Assembly: GCA_963693365.1 (NCBI GenBank)
Contig: CAVNZM010000010.1
Span: 6,324,001 to 6,388,000 of the forward strand
Reading direction: 5' to 3'
From: Amoebidium appalachense
Taxonomy: Eukaryota; Ichthyosporea
DNA: 64,000 bases
Part shown: in pieces, positions 22,412-48,303 of the stretch
How the letters are laid out: each line of letters begins with the position of its first letter
Position numbering within the stretch: position 1 is the first letter of the stretch
Made by a program: the position numbers and the translations under genes
Notes under the pieces: generated by a model
What the model was told of the DNA's origin: nothing
Seen by the model: only the letters and a program-made list of their open reading frames with translations
The model's database searches: none

Positions 22412-23898
22412 GGTTTCTAATTATCGTTCTTTTTTTTCTTTTTTTTTTAGGGGGGGGAGGGGGGGGGAGGGGGCAAGCAAACAGAGTCGAGGTACCTTGA
22501 GCTGGAGCTGTTCAAGCCAGCCTGGCGGTTTGCCAGGGCCGATGCCTCTGACTGCCAGTCCTGTGCTGCCTTCTGCAACTCATCCACCAGCTTCTTGCGC
22601 TGTGTCTCTGTATGGATATGGGGTGAGGGGTGGGTGTGCTTGATCGTGTGCTCTTATATCGTACGTATACGTGTTTGGGGTGTGTTTCTGACGCAACTTA
22701 GGTGCAAGGCTGATAGGTATCGGGGCAAACATGATACGGGGGTTTTGCTTGTCGGGTTAGCAAGAGGTGGATTGGGTATATGTATGGTGATGTGGGTCGA
22801 TGGCTGAGGCAGGGCTAAAGAAGTGGAAGCCCGCTTTATTAAGGGTTAAAGCTAAACGAGCGAAAAGGCATTCCAGATTCCAAACACACCACCGTATGTT
22901 AGCCATATTAGCCTCTCTCGCAATCGTACACTCTTGACCATTTGCATTGCTAGGGGGGAGGGGGGGGGGTTAGGTCTGTTTTAGGCAAATGGTGTGGGGA
23001 TCATATATAGGAGGGATGGGTGCATGCAGTGCCGTTTTCATAGTTCCATGTATATATGGGGGGGTGATATCGAATACCTGAGGCACATGTCAGCACATGC
23101 GTGCTTTCTGGATCCGTGGTGTCCTGCAGGGTGAACCCGAATGGCCCTGTGTAGCCAAGAAGACGATTGTTGGCACTCTACTAGCCCTGTTACACCCATG
23201 CAAACCAACATTGGGCGGACTTTATACATGGCGTACATACATGCATGTGCCGTGTTTCACAAAAAGAAAGTTTTTTTTGTCTAGCACCTTCATTGCCACC
23301 AGGTTTATTAAGCGAGCATCGGTAAAAATTTGCGAGTGTTTTTCATGGGGACGGCTAATGTTTGCATCTGCGATGTCCTGAGAACGTTTTTTCTTTACTG
23401 CAGAATTCAATGCTGGTGTGTTATGTCATGTGCTGTTAGAGTCAGTAAACGTGGGCCCACTTGAATTAATTGGCGCATATATATCATCGTGCCGCCAAGA
23501 CGCTTATGGATTATTAACAATATATGTGGAGGGAATCGACTGGACCATGACATTCGCACCTGTTTCTGATGTGCCCTCAGTGGGTTTCACGGCCAGATTG
23601 CTGTAGAGCACAAAGCCGGGACCCTGGGGGCTAAGGCGCCCATCCTTCTTCTTTCTGGTAACTAGGGAAGTTGGGAGTTTGTTAGACCGGAAAGGACATG
23701 CGCATGCTTAGAGTCTAGGTGGAGCTACTTATTTCAGTTATCAATCAGCATGTAGGGGGGAGGGGGAGGGGGGGGGGGGGGGAAGGTGTGGCGGCTTCTT
23801 CGCTTCTTTTCTTTTCAGGTCTTTTTTTTCCTCCTCCTAGTTTTTTCTTTTTCTTTTTTTTTTAGCAATGGGTAGGAAGTGGTGGTGGTGGTGGTGGT

Positions 23899-23937
<39 letters not shown>

Positions 23938-23966
23938 CGAAGGGAGGGGGGGAGGGAGGGGGGGGG

Positions 23967-23999
<33 letters not shown>

Positions 24000-24417
24000 C
24001 GCGCGGAGGGAGGAGGGGAGGGTTGCGGGGACGGGTTGATTTGCTACAATAGAAACTTTTATCATGTTACTAAATTTGAGGAGAACACAAATGGTATAGA
24101 TCATAGCACAGAAAAAAAAAACATGCCCCTTTTTCAAACAGAGGAGTACTATGTGCACGTGCGGGAGATGTGCGGCAGGGTGGATGGATACCCAGTAAAC
24201 TGTCGTTGAACAGATACACGGTCACATCGATGGGCTTAGGGTCTTTCGTGAGCTCCAGGGTCTCCTCGCGAACCAGACTGCGGTTGAGTGTGACCAGCCG
24301 GAGTTCCTTCTGCGGGCGATAACATGCACGGTTATTATTCAGTTTCGAAAGTTGATGGGATGCTCGCTCACCCTCCCCTCCCCCCCCCCCCCCCCCCCCC
24401 CCCTCTTTCCCATACAC

Positions 24418-24514
<97 letters not shown>

Positions 24515-25095
24515 GCACAAGCACACACCTCTTACCCACACCCATGTTCGCTGACCCGTCTAAGAGCCTTAACCCTCTCATACCCCTCCTCCCCCCCCCC
24601 CTCCACTGCCCCCCCCTCTAGATCTCCCCCTGGGATCTGCGCTCGGACATCTGCCCGCAACCAAAGAAAACGACCTCCCGGCTTCTTCGTCTCGCAGATA
24701 CTGTCCCTACTATGCACATTCGTGCCCTTTTCTGTACATTCTGGGTTCTTTCGCCGGCACACACTTTCATGTGTCTTACAATAGTGCTATGCAGGGGCAG
24801 AGGCCTCCGAGGACTCGGAGAGAGGGAGGGGGGGGGGGGGGGGGAGAGGGTGGGGGGGGGGGGGGGGGGGGGGAGGGGTGGGTGGGGGAAGGAGGGGGGG
24901 CATGTACATCAGTGAGCAGCTTTTCAACCTCCCTGGTCTTAGCCATCCCTTGCAGTTGGCGGGTCTGCTCGTTTACAATGTTTACCACTGCCTGTGGGAG
25001 GTAGCATGTGTGAGTGTTGCTGGAATAGGAGGCTTGCTTGGGAGAGGTAACGGGAATCGGAGTTATATCCTTTCAATAGTATTCGTTTGTTCGAT

Positions 25096-25126
<31 letters not shown>

Positions 25127-25398
25127 GGTGGCCCCTGAGGGGGAGGGGAAAAGAGAGATGGTGTTGGGAGCCAGAAAAGCAGGCGTGTGACTGTGATACT
25201 TGGGTTAAGAACACAGCCGCATACCAAGGAAGAAGGCGGGGGAGGGGGTAAGAACACGTTGGGCAGGGATTAGGGGGCTGAGGGTGTATGTGTGTGCGTC
25301 TGTGGGTAGGTGGGTGGGGGTGGGGAAGGGGGAGAGGGGAAGAGGGGGGCGGGAGGGGAAGGAGGGGAGGTGGTGGTGGTGGTGGTGGTGGTGGGGGT

Positions 25399-25430
<32 letters not shown>

Positions 25431-25689
25431 TTGGTTGTGGGGAGGGCGGAAGATGAAAGCTGAAGGGTTTGTATCGGAGGGACAATAAGTTACCTCCAGC
25501 ATGGACTGGGCCTGTGCTAGGGTCTGCCGGTCACGGTGGTCTTCACCAGTATGCTTCATGATTTCTGGCCGGAAGTGGTGTGAGAGCTCAGTGGATCAGC
25601 TACATCTTTGCTTTGCATTTGAATCTCTGCTGCCTCCTCCCTCCACCCCCCTCCCCCCTCCCCCTCCCCCTCCCAGCCCCTCTATCCCC

Positions 25690-25722
<33 letters not shown>

Positions 25723-28700
25723 ACCCGCATCCCCATTCTTCACCTCCTCCCCCGTTCCCAAGTTCCCTCTCCCTTTCCCCTAGTGGGCTGAAGATAAATC
25801 ACCGTTCTGTGGGCACATGAAGGGTGGATAGCATGCGCGTGAAGGCAAAAATATACGGTTGTAAGGATAGGTATCTCTAGACCTGCACTTGAAATGAATG
25901 AATGCACAATTTGATTGGTTGCCTCCTTCAGCCGTCGAAATCAGCTACTGTAGGTAGATTGTTTGAGACATGTGTGGTTGGTGTACATGAAAGAATCTCT
26001 ATATATTCAATTTAGCCCGTCACAAGGTTTATCTATCTCGTTGACGAGCATGTGAACACACCTTTCAGCAGCAGTGGGTACTTGCAGATTCTCTGTACGG
26101 GCTTGAGAAGAAAGGAGCCCAAATCCAGCATGCGGCACACTGGAAGCTGTTGCCCACCAGTGTCAGTGATTGAACCTAACAGGCACCCAGCATCACAAAT
26201 GTTTTGGTTTTTTGTTACGAATAGAAACAGCCAAACTAGGTAATACAATTGAATAACAAATACCCAGCAAGACACATAGTGTTTTCGTATGGGAATAGAG
26301 ACGTACTTTCGAATAGTGAATGGAAAGAGGAGGCCATGAAAAGAAAGAAGGGAGAAAGATACGAGGGAGGGGTGCAGTGGGTGATGCAGATGCATGGGTT
26401 GGTGGTGATTTTGCGTGAGCAAGAGTGCGCGAATATGGAAAGGAAATTCCTGTTTTACTTGCAAGTGCGGATGCATATGCGTGTATGTCTTTAGACGGGA
26501 AGTGTGGCAAGGGGTGGTGGGTGGGGGTGGTGAGGGTGGTGGTGGTGGTGGTGGTGGTGGGGGGGGGGGGAGGGGAGGGCTTGCCTTTTGGCACTTTGCC
26601 AGAAACTCCGAGAAGGGTTTGCTCTTGATAGAGATGAGCTTGCTTACTGCATACGGATGATTTGCACAGTACATGGTGTACATCTTGAGGAACGGGATGA
26701 CAGATGCAAAGATATCTCCCACCTGTGTGGGAAAAGAACATGTCAGATGCGAAAAGATTACATTCCACGGTGAATAGGAATGAGTTGTCCCAAGCAGTAG
26801 TTTGAATGCGCAGAAGATACGATAATATGAAAAACGATAAAAGTGATCTCCGAGTTGTGCTAAACATCCTTAGGGCTTTGGTTGTAAGAACGTGAGCAAA
26901 CCTCTTTTAGTTCGTGATTGTAGCTACCACATAAAGCTACAACAAACTGTAACTATCAGAAGCCTAACCCTTTAAGAGGAGACATCATTTTGCATTCATA
27001 AAAAGGATAGAATTATATGTGTATGCTGTGGGGGCCAACCAGATCAATGACCCCCCCTGCCGCTCTTTTCTTCTCCAACTCGTCCAGAAGTCGTTGGTTG
27101 ATGGGGAGCAGCTGGTCAATGTTGGAGAAGATCGTGCCGTGGTCCCTCGGGGAGATAAGCTGTGAGGAGGAGACATTGTGGCAAGGATTAGTTCCTCATA
27201 TTAGCCGTTATCCTTCCCCCCCCCCCCCCCAAAAAAAAAAAAAGATAATAATAATAATAATAACGCTCACACACACATGCGGGAAACTACACCCATTTCC
27301 TCTTCTCCCACTAGTGCTTGTAACCCACACGAGCACGCTTCGTGTGTGTGTGTGGTTTTTGTGTGCGTCCCATGTATTGATTTAGGGTGCTTGTCTGGGT
27401 GCGGGCGAAAAAAAAAAACCACGAATGTCTGTGTCCATGCACGTGTAAGGAAAAAAAATTGTTGTTGTTGTTGTTCATGGTGGTGGGGAGGGGGGGGAGG
27501 GGGGGGGGGGGGGGAGAAGGGAAGGGGGGAGGGGGGGGGGGGGGGGGAGCAGGCGCTCATGGGTATTCACTCTGAAAGGGACGTGTGCTCCTCAGGAAAG
27601 GGTATATTCCTCTGTGGGTGCATGGATCCGTGCATGTATTTTACTTTGGAGTAATGAGGACAGATTAAAAAACAGCGTGTAGGGGGGGGGGGGGGGGGGG
27701 GGGCTTGCTTTATGCAAACTACATGCAAAAGAGGCCCGTTTGGGGGTGAAGAGGGGGGGGGGGGGGGGGGGGGAGGCAAGCAGAGCAGAGCGAAGATCAC
27801 CTTCGGAGAAAGCAAAAACAACCCCGTAAATGGGAACCTGAGAAAAGGGGAAGGAAAAAGAAGGGTAGGAAACGTTGCGGAAGGAAGGGTAGGGTGTGGG
27901 TGAGTGGGTGGGCGGGTGGGCGGCCCGTGTTTTGGGGGGGGGAGGGTGGAGGAGAGGGGGGGGGGGGGGGGGGGAGGCTCCTTAAGCCACCACAAGTAAC
28001 AAAAACACATTTGAACCTGAAGATACAGAGGACCGGGTATAAGATGTACCTTCTGATTGGTTAGGGGCCGCTCAAATATGTTGATGATCACCTCGAGATC
28101 ACGGCAGTAGTCTCTCTCGGTCTGCAGCAGCTCGAAGATAACCTGAAGGGGGGGAGGTGGGCACGGTACGCACATATGAGCTATAGTTTGCTTCCATACG
28201 GCATATGACTGACTGAGAAAGAATGCCGAAGCAAATGCTCGTTTTGTTGGTAAGTAATGCGAGGACAGAAGGGAGGGTGGTGGAAGGGGGGAAGGGAGCC
28301 GGCGGGAAGGGGGGAGGGGGGGGGAGGGGGGAGGGGGAGGGGGACACCAGCACGGCACCATTCAAAAGTTAAGAAGGCAACAACGATGATCCGGTTGCAG
28401 GGATTTCTGACGAAAGTAGCAACCAACACGCAGAGGGAGGTTACCTAGCGTTAACTGAGCTCGGCCATGGGATGGAGAGGTGGGGGTGGGGTACGTGGGG
28501 AAGGGGGGGAGGGGGGGGGGGGGGGGGGGGGGGAGAGAGAGAGATCAGGAGACCGAGCAAGCTCGCGAGAGAGCTCGCGAGAGAGAGCTCGAGAGCTCGA
28601 GAGACAGAGAGGGAGAGGGGGGGGGGGGGGAGAGAGAGAGAGAGAGGGAGAGAGAGAGGGAGAGAGATATATATATATACATAGAGAGGGGATGGGAAGG

Positions 28701-29056
28701 AAAAGGGCTAGGCCGGGGAATGGGAGCAGGAGAAAGAGGAGAGGGGTGGAATGAGAGGAGGAAACAGTGAGCATGAAAAAGGAGGAGGAGATGATATTTT
28801 TTGGTAAGAGGAGGAAGGGGACGAGGGTAATCAATTGATATTTTTTGGTGAGAGGAGGAAGGCGGCGACGGGAATTGATTGCCTATAAATGCCCATCTTC
28901 CTCTGAAGCAGTTATGCTGGCCGCCTTCCGTCTCCTCCCCTCCCCCCCTCTGCGCCTCACCTCAACCCTCCTCCTCCCAAATCACATTGGGCATATATAT
29001 ATATATATAAGACAGATTCAAATGTGACCGCCACACCACAGCGTTTTTTGCTTCCG

Positions 29057-29094
<38 letters not shown>

Positions 29095-30475
29095 TTTCTG
29101 GCTTTGGCCCTCCCGGGCTTCCCGTCGGCACCAACAGAAGCCCGTGCTAACTTCTTGCCATGCATATCAAAGGATGGAAGCGGGTAAAAGGTTATCAAGG
29201 CCAGATAATCAGCAACAAGGAAAGGTTGGAAGATAACTTGGAGACCACATGGGGGGGGGGGGGGGGTATATTAATCAGCGTGTGGGCGCATTCCCTTTCT
29301 TGCAGGAGGGAAGGAAAGGGGGGGATGGGAGGAGTTGGGTGGCCGGGTTGGCGTTTGTGTGTGTGTGTTGGGGGGGAAGGGGGGGGGAGGGGGGAGGGGG
29401 GAAGACACAAAATCTACACAACATCTGTTCAGGGCAGCAGATAAATATGTAGTACACACGTCGACAGGCAAAGTAATAAGAAAATAATCTTACCTCCTGC
29501 CGCTTTTTCTCCTCCTTGCTCATGGTGCTCAAGACACTCTCTGGAATGGCATCAGACCACTGTTCCTTCGGCTCCATGGGCCCACCGGCACCGACAACTA
29601 TGCTGCAGAGCAGATCCTGTGGTCAGAATCCCTCCCTATAATCCCCTCCCCCCTCCTGCCCCTTCCTCCCCTTCCTTTTCGCCCCTTGATCTCCCTCCTC
29701 TTTCACACATGGCCCCACATGCATAACTGATAAGATTTCAATCCCCAGCCTTTTAGATTTGCTTCTTCTCCTTTGCCACAAATCATAAAAACGTAAAACA
29801 TGTAAACAACGTTTGCTCCATTAACAACATCACCAGACTCAAAAACGGTACCTCCACAAATCCGCCCCCCCCCCCCCCCCCCCCCCCCCCCTCCTTTCCT
29901 TCCCCCCCTTCTCGGGGAAAAAAAAAAATACCAACTTTCAAATAGCACGCAAAGGGTGACGGGGTTTGAAATCATGTTGCAACTAGCAAGGTGGTTCCAG
30001 GTGATGTTAAGAGTACGCGTACCGAAAGTGCCCCCCAAAACACAAAATTTCTGTCACGAACCTGACGACTCTTGGTGATCCGGGGGATCCAGGGGCGTCT
30101 GGGGGCTTGCTGATAGAACTGGGCCGGCTTGTGCTTGGGTCTCCACTTTGGGTGGTGGAGCCGCTTGAAGCAGAAATGGCGTCTTGGCTGGGCTGGGATG
30201 TAGTCTTGCTTGCTGGTGACTTGGGGTCTTGGAACAGTTCTTTGGTCACCTGACCTCTGATGTACGAAGAACGGGGTGAGTGATAGTATTGGGGTCGGAT
30301 GTATCATATCAAATCTAAGTGATACGTGGTGTGCACGTATTTGCTAAGTTTAGTGGGGCTTCTGCGATGGTGCATGAAGGAGAAAGGGAAAAAAAGGAGA
30401 GGAACACGTCGAGAAAGGGTGTACGTGTGTGTGTGTGTGTGTTTAAGTGTGTGTGTGTGTGTGTGTTTGTGTGTG

Positions 30476-30507
<32 letters not shown>

Positions 30508-30537
30508 CGCGCCCCCACATCTGCGTGCGTGCGAGTT

Positions 30538-30585
<48 letters not shown>

Positions 30586-30707
30586 TGTGTGTGTGCGTGC
30601 GCGCATGCATGCTCGTGTGTGTGTGTGTGTGCGCGCATGCGTGCTTGTGTGTGTGTGTGTGTGTGCGCATGCATGCTCGTGTGTGTGTGTGCGCACGCGC
30701 ATGCGTG

Positions 30708-30777
<70 letters not shown>

Positions 30778-31359
30778 AAGCATGCACGCATGCATGCATG
30801 CATGTGTGGTGCGTGAGTGTTTGCAAGTGGGCGCACCCTAAAGTTTGTGTACGCCCATAGTGTGCATTTGTGCATATGCTTGCACCCAGTCCCGTCTGAG
30901 CTGCCAGCTGACACCTATGTGTATGCGAGCATGGCTTTCTGTATATGTTGGCGTGAAATTGTGACCACGCTGTCTTCTTCCTGTTTTATAACATTTGTGG
31001 TACAATGGCTTGAATGTGCACATAACGCAAGGGGTGTTGTTGGATGAACAGGTGGGGATGTACTTTTGTGCATTTTATTATTGGTCTAAATTAGATTGCC
31101 GCAGCCTGTAGCAGCAAGTTATAGTGAAAAGTCCATGCACTGCTTCTCGTGTCTGTATTACAAACATGGGGACCCCCTACAGGGGGGGTGGTGGGGAGTG
31201 GGTCGGAGAGGGGGGGGGGGGGAGGGGGTTGTAACGAGGGGCTATTGCTAGAATGTAGCGCTTGTATTCGTCTGCGTGCATACGTGTGTGCATGTGTGTG
31301 TGTGTGTGTGTGTGCGCGCACGCGCGCTTGTGTGTGCGTGTGAATGTATGTGTGTATGT

Positions 31360-31394
<35 letters not shown>

Positions 31395-31693
31395 AGGCGG
31401 GGGAGAGCAGGAGGGTTCGTGCATCATGTTGTTTTGAATGCCTGTGTCTGGGCGCGGATGTATGTGGTGGGAGGAAAGAGTTCCAGGAAAAAGGATTGAC
31501 GAACAGGAAACAGGTTATGAGTCTGTGCAGTGGTGTGTGTTTCTGTGACAGCGCGCCTGGGTGTTACCGGGATGTGTGTTACGTAGAGCATGTGTATATC
31601 CGTATTTTCACACACGATGCATGTGTGCACATGCACAACAATGTCGAATGTGTGCGTGTGTGTCGCAGTGTGTATGTCTTTATTGTTCCAGAA

Positions 31694-31760
<67 letters not shown>

Positions 31761-32113
31761 CGGTGTGTGTGCGTACACCGCTGGCACCCGTGTGTGTCCG
31801 CGCGCACGTGCGTGTATATGTGCGTGCATGTTTGTTTCACGGTGTGTGTAAGTGTGTCTGTGTGTGTATGTGTGTTTATTGCTCCAGCAGGTTTGTGTGT
31901 GTATGTGAGTGTGTGGCGCGTGCACGCGAGCGCGCGTGTGTGTGTGACGGTGTGTGTGCGTATGCGTGCTGTCATCCGTATGTGTGTGTGTGCGCGTGTG
32001 CGTGTCTGTGGGTGTGTGTGTTTGTTTTACTCTGTGTGTAAGTGTGTCTGTGCGTGTATTTGTGTTTATTACTCCAGTAGGTTTGTGCGTGTATGTGCAT
32101 GTGTGTGTGTCAC

Positions 32114-32165
<52 letters not shown>

Positions 32166-32171
32166 TGTGTT

Positions 32172-32215
<44 letters not shown>

Positions 32216-33914
32216 ACGGTGTGTGTGTGTGTGTGTGTGTGCATGCGCGTGTGTACGTGTGTGTGTGTGTGTGTGTGTGCGCGTGTGTGTGAGTGTATGT
32301 GTATGTGTGCGTGTGCACGCACGATCACGGTCACGCTGACAGTGTGCCTATACATGTGTGAGTGATACATGTGTGAGTGTGTGCATGTGAGTGCATATGT
32401 GTGTTTACGTCACCCTGCTGTTGACTTTTCACAGAGGGGAAAAACTGAAAGGTTAGTACTGAGTGTCTTCGTGCCAAACACAACTTTGTCGTGCAGCACG
32501 GAGTGCTCATGATATGAACCAAAGAACCATTAATGTGGGGAAGCTTACGGTGTGTTCGCTGCTGAGCTGGCCCCTCTGACAGTCCCATTGGCACCGTTGA
32601 CCTTTAGCCCAGAGGCTGTGGTGTAGGCTGTTCCCGACTTGTATCTGTTATTACAAAAAAAATAAGAAAAATAGCTTATGAAGCGAATCATCATGCACAT
32701 TATACGGCAGGCAGTCAAGCAGGTCCTGGGCACTTACGACTGATATTTCTGGAACCAGCTTCGCCTGCCCTCAAAGAGCTGGTCTGCTGCATCCTCTGCA
32801 GCTTTGGTTGCCGCAACCTGGGCATCATTCTGCTGCTGGTTGAGCTCCTTGATCTGCAAATGCAGTGGTCAGTGCACATGGATATTAAAGACTAGCAAGG
32901 TTTGGGGGGTTAGCCTAACTAAGGGTGAGATCTACGGTTTCCAGAAATAAATACAGAGGCTCTATCTGGTTGTTCTGGAACAGCGGCATGGAGAAATCGA
33001 AAAAAATGTGTCGCAAGGACTGCTTGTCGTTTATCCACGCTACCCAATGGCATGAATCTAAACACGAAAAGTAGCACGATAAGTTGAGAAATAATTGAAT
33101 CATAATAGTGCACTATTACTCAAGTGCTTGCCACATCGAGATAATATTTCTTAGGGGTATCGGAACATTTAAATCGCATGTGTTTTATGATTGTACGGCT
33201 GTAGGTAAATGAAATACATACCTGTTCGTTGGTTGCAGGGGCTACGTAGGTAGCAGGGAAATAGCCCTCAATACCGTATAGCTCACCAAACCACCAGCCG
33301 TTGTTGATCTCAGATGCACTGTGCAAGGATGAGCTTCAAAACTCAATCCGATGGCATATGGTACAATCACTTAACACTTTGCCTACTAAAACCAAATCTC
33401 CTCCACGTCCACATCAACATTGAAATTTCAAAGAATTTTTCCCAGTAACGAAGTTTAAATCCGTCGTAAAGAAGGTTACCAACCATACATACCTGGAATG
33501 GCAGAGAAACTTTACATTCACGGCACCCCCCAATATCTTCCTTAAACAGAAACCCTGGTGCAAAGTTTAAAACTTGGCTAACCACGAAAGGTTTGGAAAA
33601 GAATGCATTTGAAAGGCCCTGGGATTACTCGTTTAATTCGGTCGAATTTCGCTGAGCTCGAACCACCCTTCATCAAACGGATTCACCTGTACACCGGTAC
33701 GGAGGAAACGTGCAACGTGGCCATGGCAATTTAGAAGAACGAACATTTGATCGTTGGCTACTTACTCTATGAGCTTGATGATGTCCCCCTCTTCAAAAGA
33801 CAAATCATCCTCCTCCTCCCCCTCAAACTGATAAAGAGCTAACAAGAATGTGCCTGGAGGTAGGGGGGCAGCCGAAGAACAACCAGAACTAGACAGATTG
33901 TCAGCCATGGTCAT
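15144..33914 (-). CDS. RhoGEF with SH3, DH, PH and PX domains
   Basis: This is a predicted Rho-family GTPase exchange factor of about 1005 aa. Exons in sense order: 33914-33766, 33318-33222, 32853-32738, 32644-32549, 30256-30062, 29602-29494, 28142-28050, 27159-27040, 26722-26585, 26146-26062, 25564-25494, 24991-24908, 24309-24192, 23661-23560, 23146-23078, 22607-22496, 21695-21523, 20367-20270, 19583-19400, 18890-18826, 18468-18316, 18061-18008, 17548-17416, 16841-16714, 16140-15963, 15458-15430, 15212-15144. The SH3 (about 24-80) shows [25 protein letters not shown] and FPATYV. The DH (about 245-430) shows [12 protein letters not shown] and [16 protein letters not shown]. The PH (about 450-565) shows [12 protein letters not shown] and [10 protein letters not shown] Ser/Pro-rich linker follows. 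The PX (about 822-935) shows [24 protein letters not shown] and RSFVVKEFF, so the phosphoinositide-binding Arg and the Pro-rich loop are present. A second ATG at 33908 has the stronger context (GACCATGG). Intron 9 has a GC donor (26584). The last two exons are chosen only by phase and splice signals. The order resembles Bem1 modules joined to a Cdc24-like catalytic core. Confidence 0.87.
22337..22406. repeat. (GT)n microsatellite
   Basis: About 34 GT units lie in a RhoGEF intron, next to a T run and a G-rich tract. Confidence 0.95.
23880..24022. repeat. GGT / poly-G / GA repeat cluster
   Basis: This has (GGT)n, then a G run of nearly 50 nt, then G-rich sequence with (GA)n. It is intronic in the RhoGEF gene. 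Confidence 0.85.
24419..24513. repeat. (CA)n microsatellite
   Basis: About 46 CA units follow a C run, within a RhoGEF intron. Confidence 0.95.
28500..28700. repeat. Poly-G / GA / AT repeat cluster
   Basis: This has a G run, GAGAGCTCGCGA repeats, (GA)n and (AT)n in series. It is intronic in the RhoGEF gene. Confidence 0.8.
30424..30820. repeat. GT-rich array
   Basis: (GT)n blocks are separated by GCGCGCATGCATGCTCGTGT-like spacers near 30595, 30630 and 30665. (CATG)n follows at 30780-30802. It is intronic in the RhoGEF gene. Confidence 0.85.
31262..32380. repeat. GT-rich array with ~190-bp higher-order repeat
   Basis: The phrase GTTTATT(G/A)(T/C)TCCAG recurs near 31679, 31873 and 32065, each time before AGGTTTGTGTGTGTGT-like sequence. 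Matching blocks with TTTGTTT(C/T)AC and GTGTGACGGTGTGTGTGCGT lie between them. This is a three-copy tandem array within the large fourth RhoGEF intron. Confidence 0.75.
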
Positions 33915-34915
33915 GTTCACCGTTGCAAGCACGGTTGGATAACAGAATATACAAATTTGGTGATGTTGGGGTGCGCACGCCTCCTGCTATCACAAACAGG
34001 GAAAAAGCCCAGTTAAAATCTTTACAAGAATCCTAATGCACCTGCCTCCTCTCGTGAAAGAAAGTTGGTGACAAACGCAACAAGGTGCTTGAAACAGTGC
34101 TTGTGTGTTACGAAACTCAGTTGAGGTTCAGCCTGTGACTCAGGGAGCCTGTGAGCCAGCACCAGAAAGGTTCAACAGCACTGAGGAGCCTGCGCCAAAT
34201 TCCTGGCAAAAGGGGCAAATTCAAGAAACAAGACTCAACCTGTTTCATCCTCGTAAACTACATGTAAAAGAAAGCGAAAGGCTCTCTCAAGTGCAACAAA
34301 AAAAAATAAACAAAAACAGTAATGAAAAAAGGGGCTGCTGTTTAGCAATGTAGTGAGCGCCATTCTTTGAATCTCATTCTACCTATATCAAAACAAGTAC
34401 ATTTTCATAGTTCGGGTCTTTTGCATGCCTCTGAGCTGGTGCTCATTTAACCAATCAGACGCTGTCTCTTTGAGCCATATGAGCCAATAAGCGATTGGGT
34501 GGATTCGTGCATGCAAATGACCTGGTTATCTGGAAGGTACATAACAATGGAGCGAAAACAGAATAGAAAACAGATTGGAAATAATAATAAAAACGCACAA
34601 ATATTACCTATATAGCTAATGAGCTAGCACCCTATTTACAAGTTACGTTCTTAGAAGTGTACCAATTCACCCTAAACTCATGACTCGCCATCGCCGCCTT
34701 GCAATGCGGCTTACCGTCATGATCCCAAGTGATATCAGAAATTTTCCCGCCAAAAATTATGTCCACCAATAAATATACACTCATTTAAGCCATGTTTGGC
34801 GGATGAATAACCCATGTTTTTCGGCCCCACTAGCCAGTGGCCACCACCAGTCGAACTGTCGCGGGCATAATTTTTTTTTTTCGAAAAGGGGCTTTGAGAC
34901 ATCAGTAGACACACC
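33915..34915. promoter_or_regulatory. Divergent intergenic region (RhoGEF / phosphonoacetate hydrolase)
   Basis: One kilobase without simple repeats separates the two start codons. Motif cluster: CCAAT at 34451-34455 and 34484-34488, ATTGG at 34494-34498, and the octamer ATGCAAAT at 34511-34518. The frames in the region show no family similarity. Confidence 0.55.
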
Positions 34916-47612
<12,697 letters not shown>

Positions 47613-47757
47613 ATGGCTTTGGCATGAACCTCACCTAAGAGCAGTTTTTAAAATTTTCCTTAAAAGTTGTCCGAGTATGGACTGATGTTCTTGGCCAGAA
47701 GCAACGAGCCAAGCAGGAAGACGGTTTGCAAAGCTCGGATTGAGTCTTGGGCTTTTT

Positions 47758-47839
<82 letters not shown>

Positions 47840-47963
47840 CAGAAGGCATTCGTGTGGCCCATTTTTTTTCTCTTATTAATTTGAGTTCATTCGCTGTGCG
47901 TTTTTCTTTCGCATATTTTTTTCGTTCCTTTTTTTTCTTTTTCTTTTTATGGTGTGTGTGTGA

Positions 47964-48001
<38 letters not shown>

Positions 48002-48039
48002 TGGTGGTGGTGATGGTAGTGGGGAGGGCCCGGGTGGGT

Positions 48040-48077
<38 letters not shown>

Positions 48078-48303
48078 GTCGCACTTGCTACTTTGGTTCA
48101 TACACGGGCGCATAAAAGGAAATGCATTTCCTTTGCTACTGAATATTCGTTGATTGATTGGTTGAGTGCCGCGGAAAACACTGACCATGAAAAATATCCG
48201 CTAAAGTTGTGCAATGCTAGAATTCTACGAGTCTGCATGTACATACCATCATGATATCATTCTTTAGATCCGTCAAGTTATCAAACAAGCCATCGCCAAG
48301 CCT
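47613..48303. other. 3' flank of phosphonoacetate hydrolase; simple repeats
   Basis: This holds a T run joined to (GT)n at 47752-47838, a second (GT)n at 47950-48000 and a long G run at 48040-48076. No coding similarity is seen. No AATAAA lies close after the stop codon. Confidence 0.6.
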
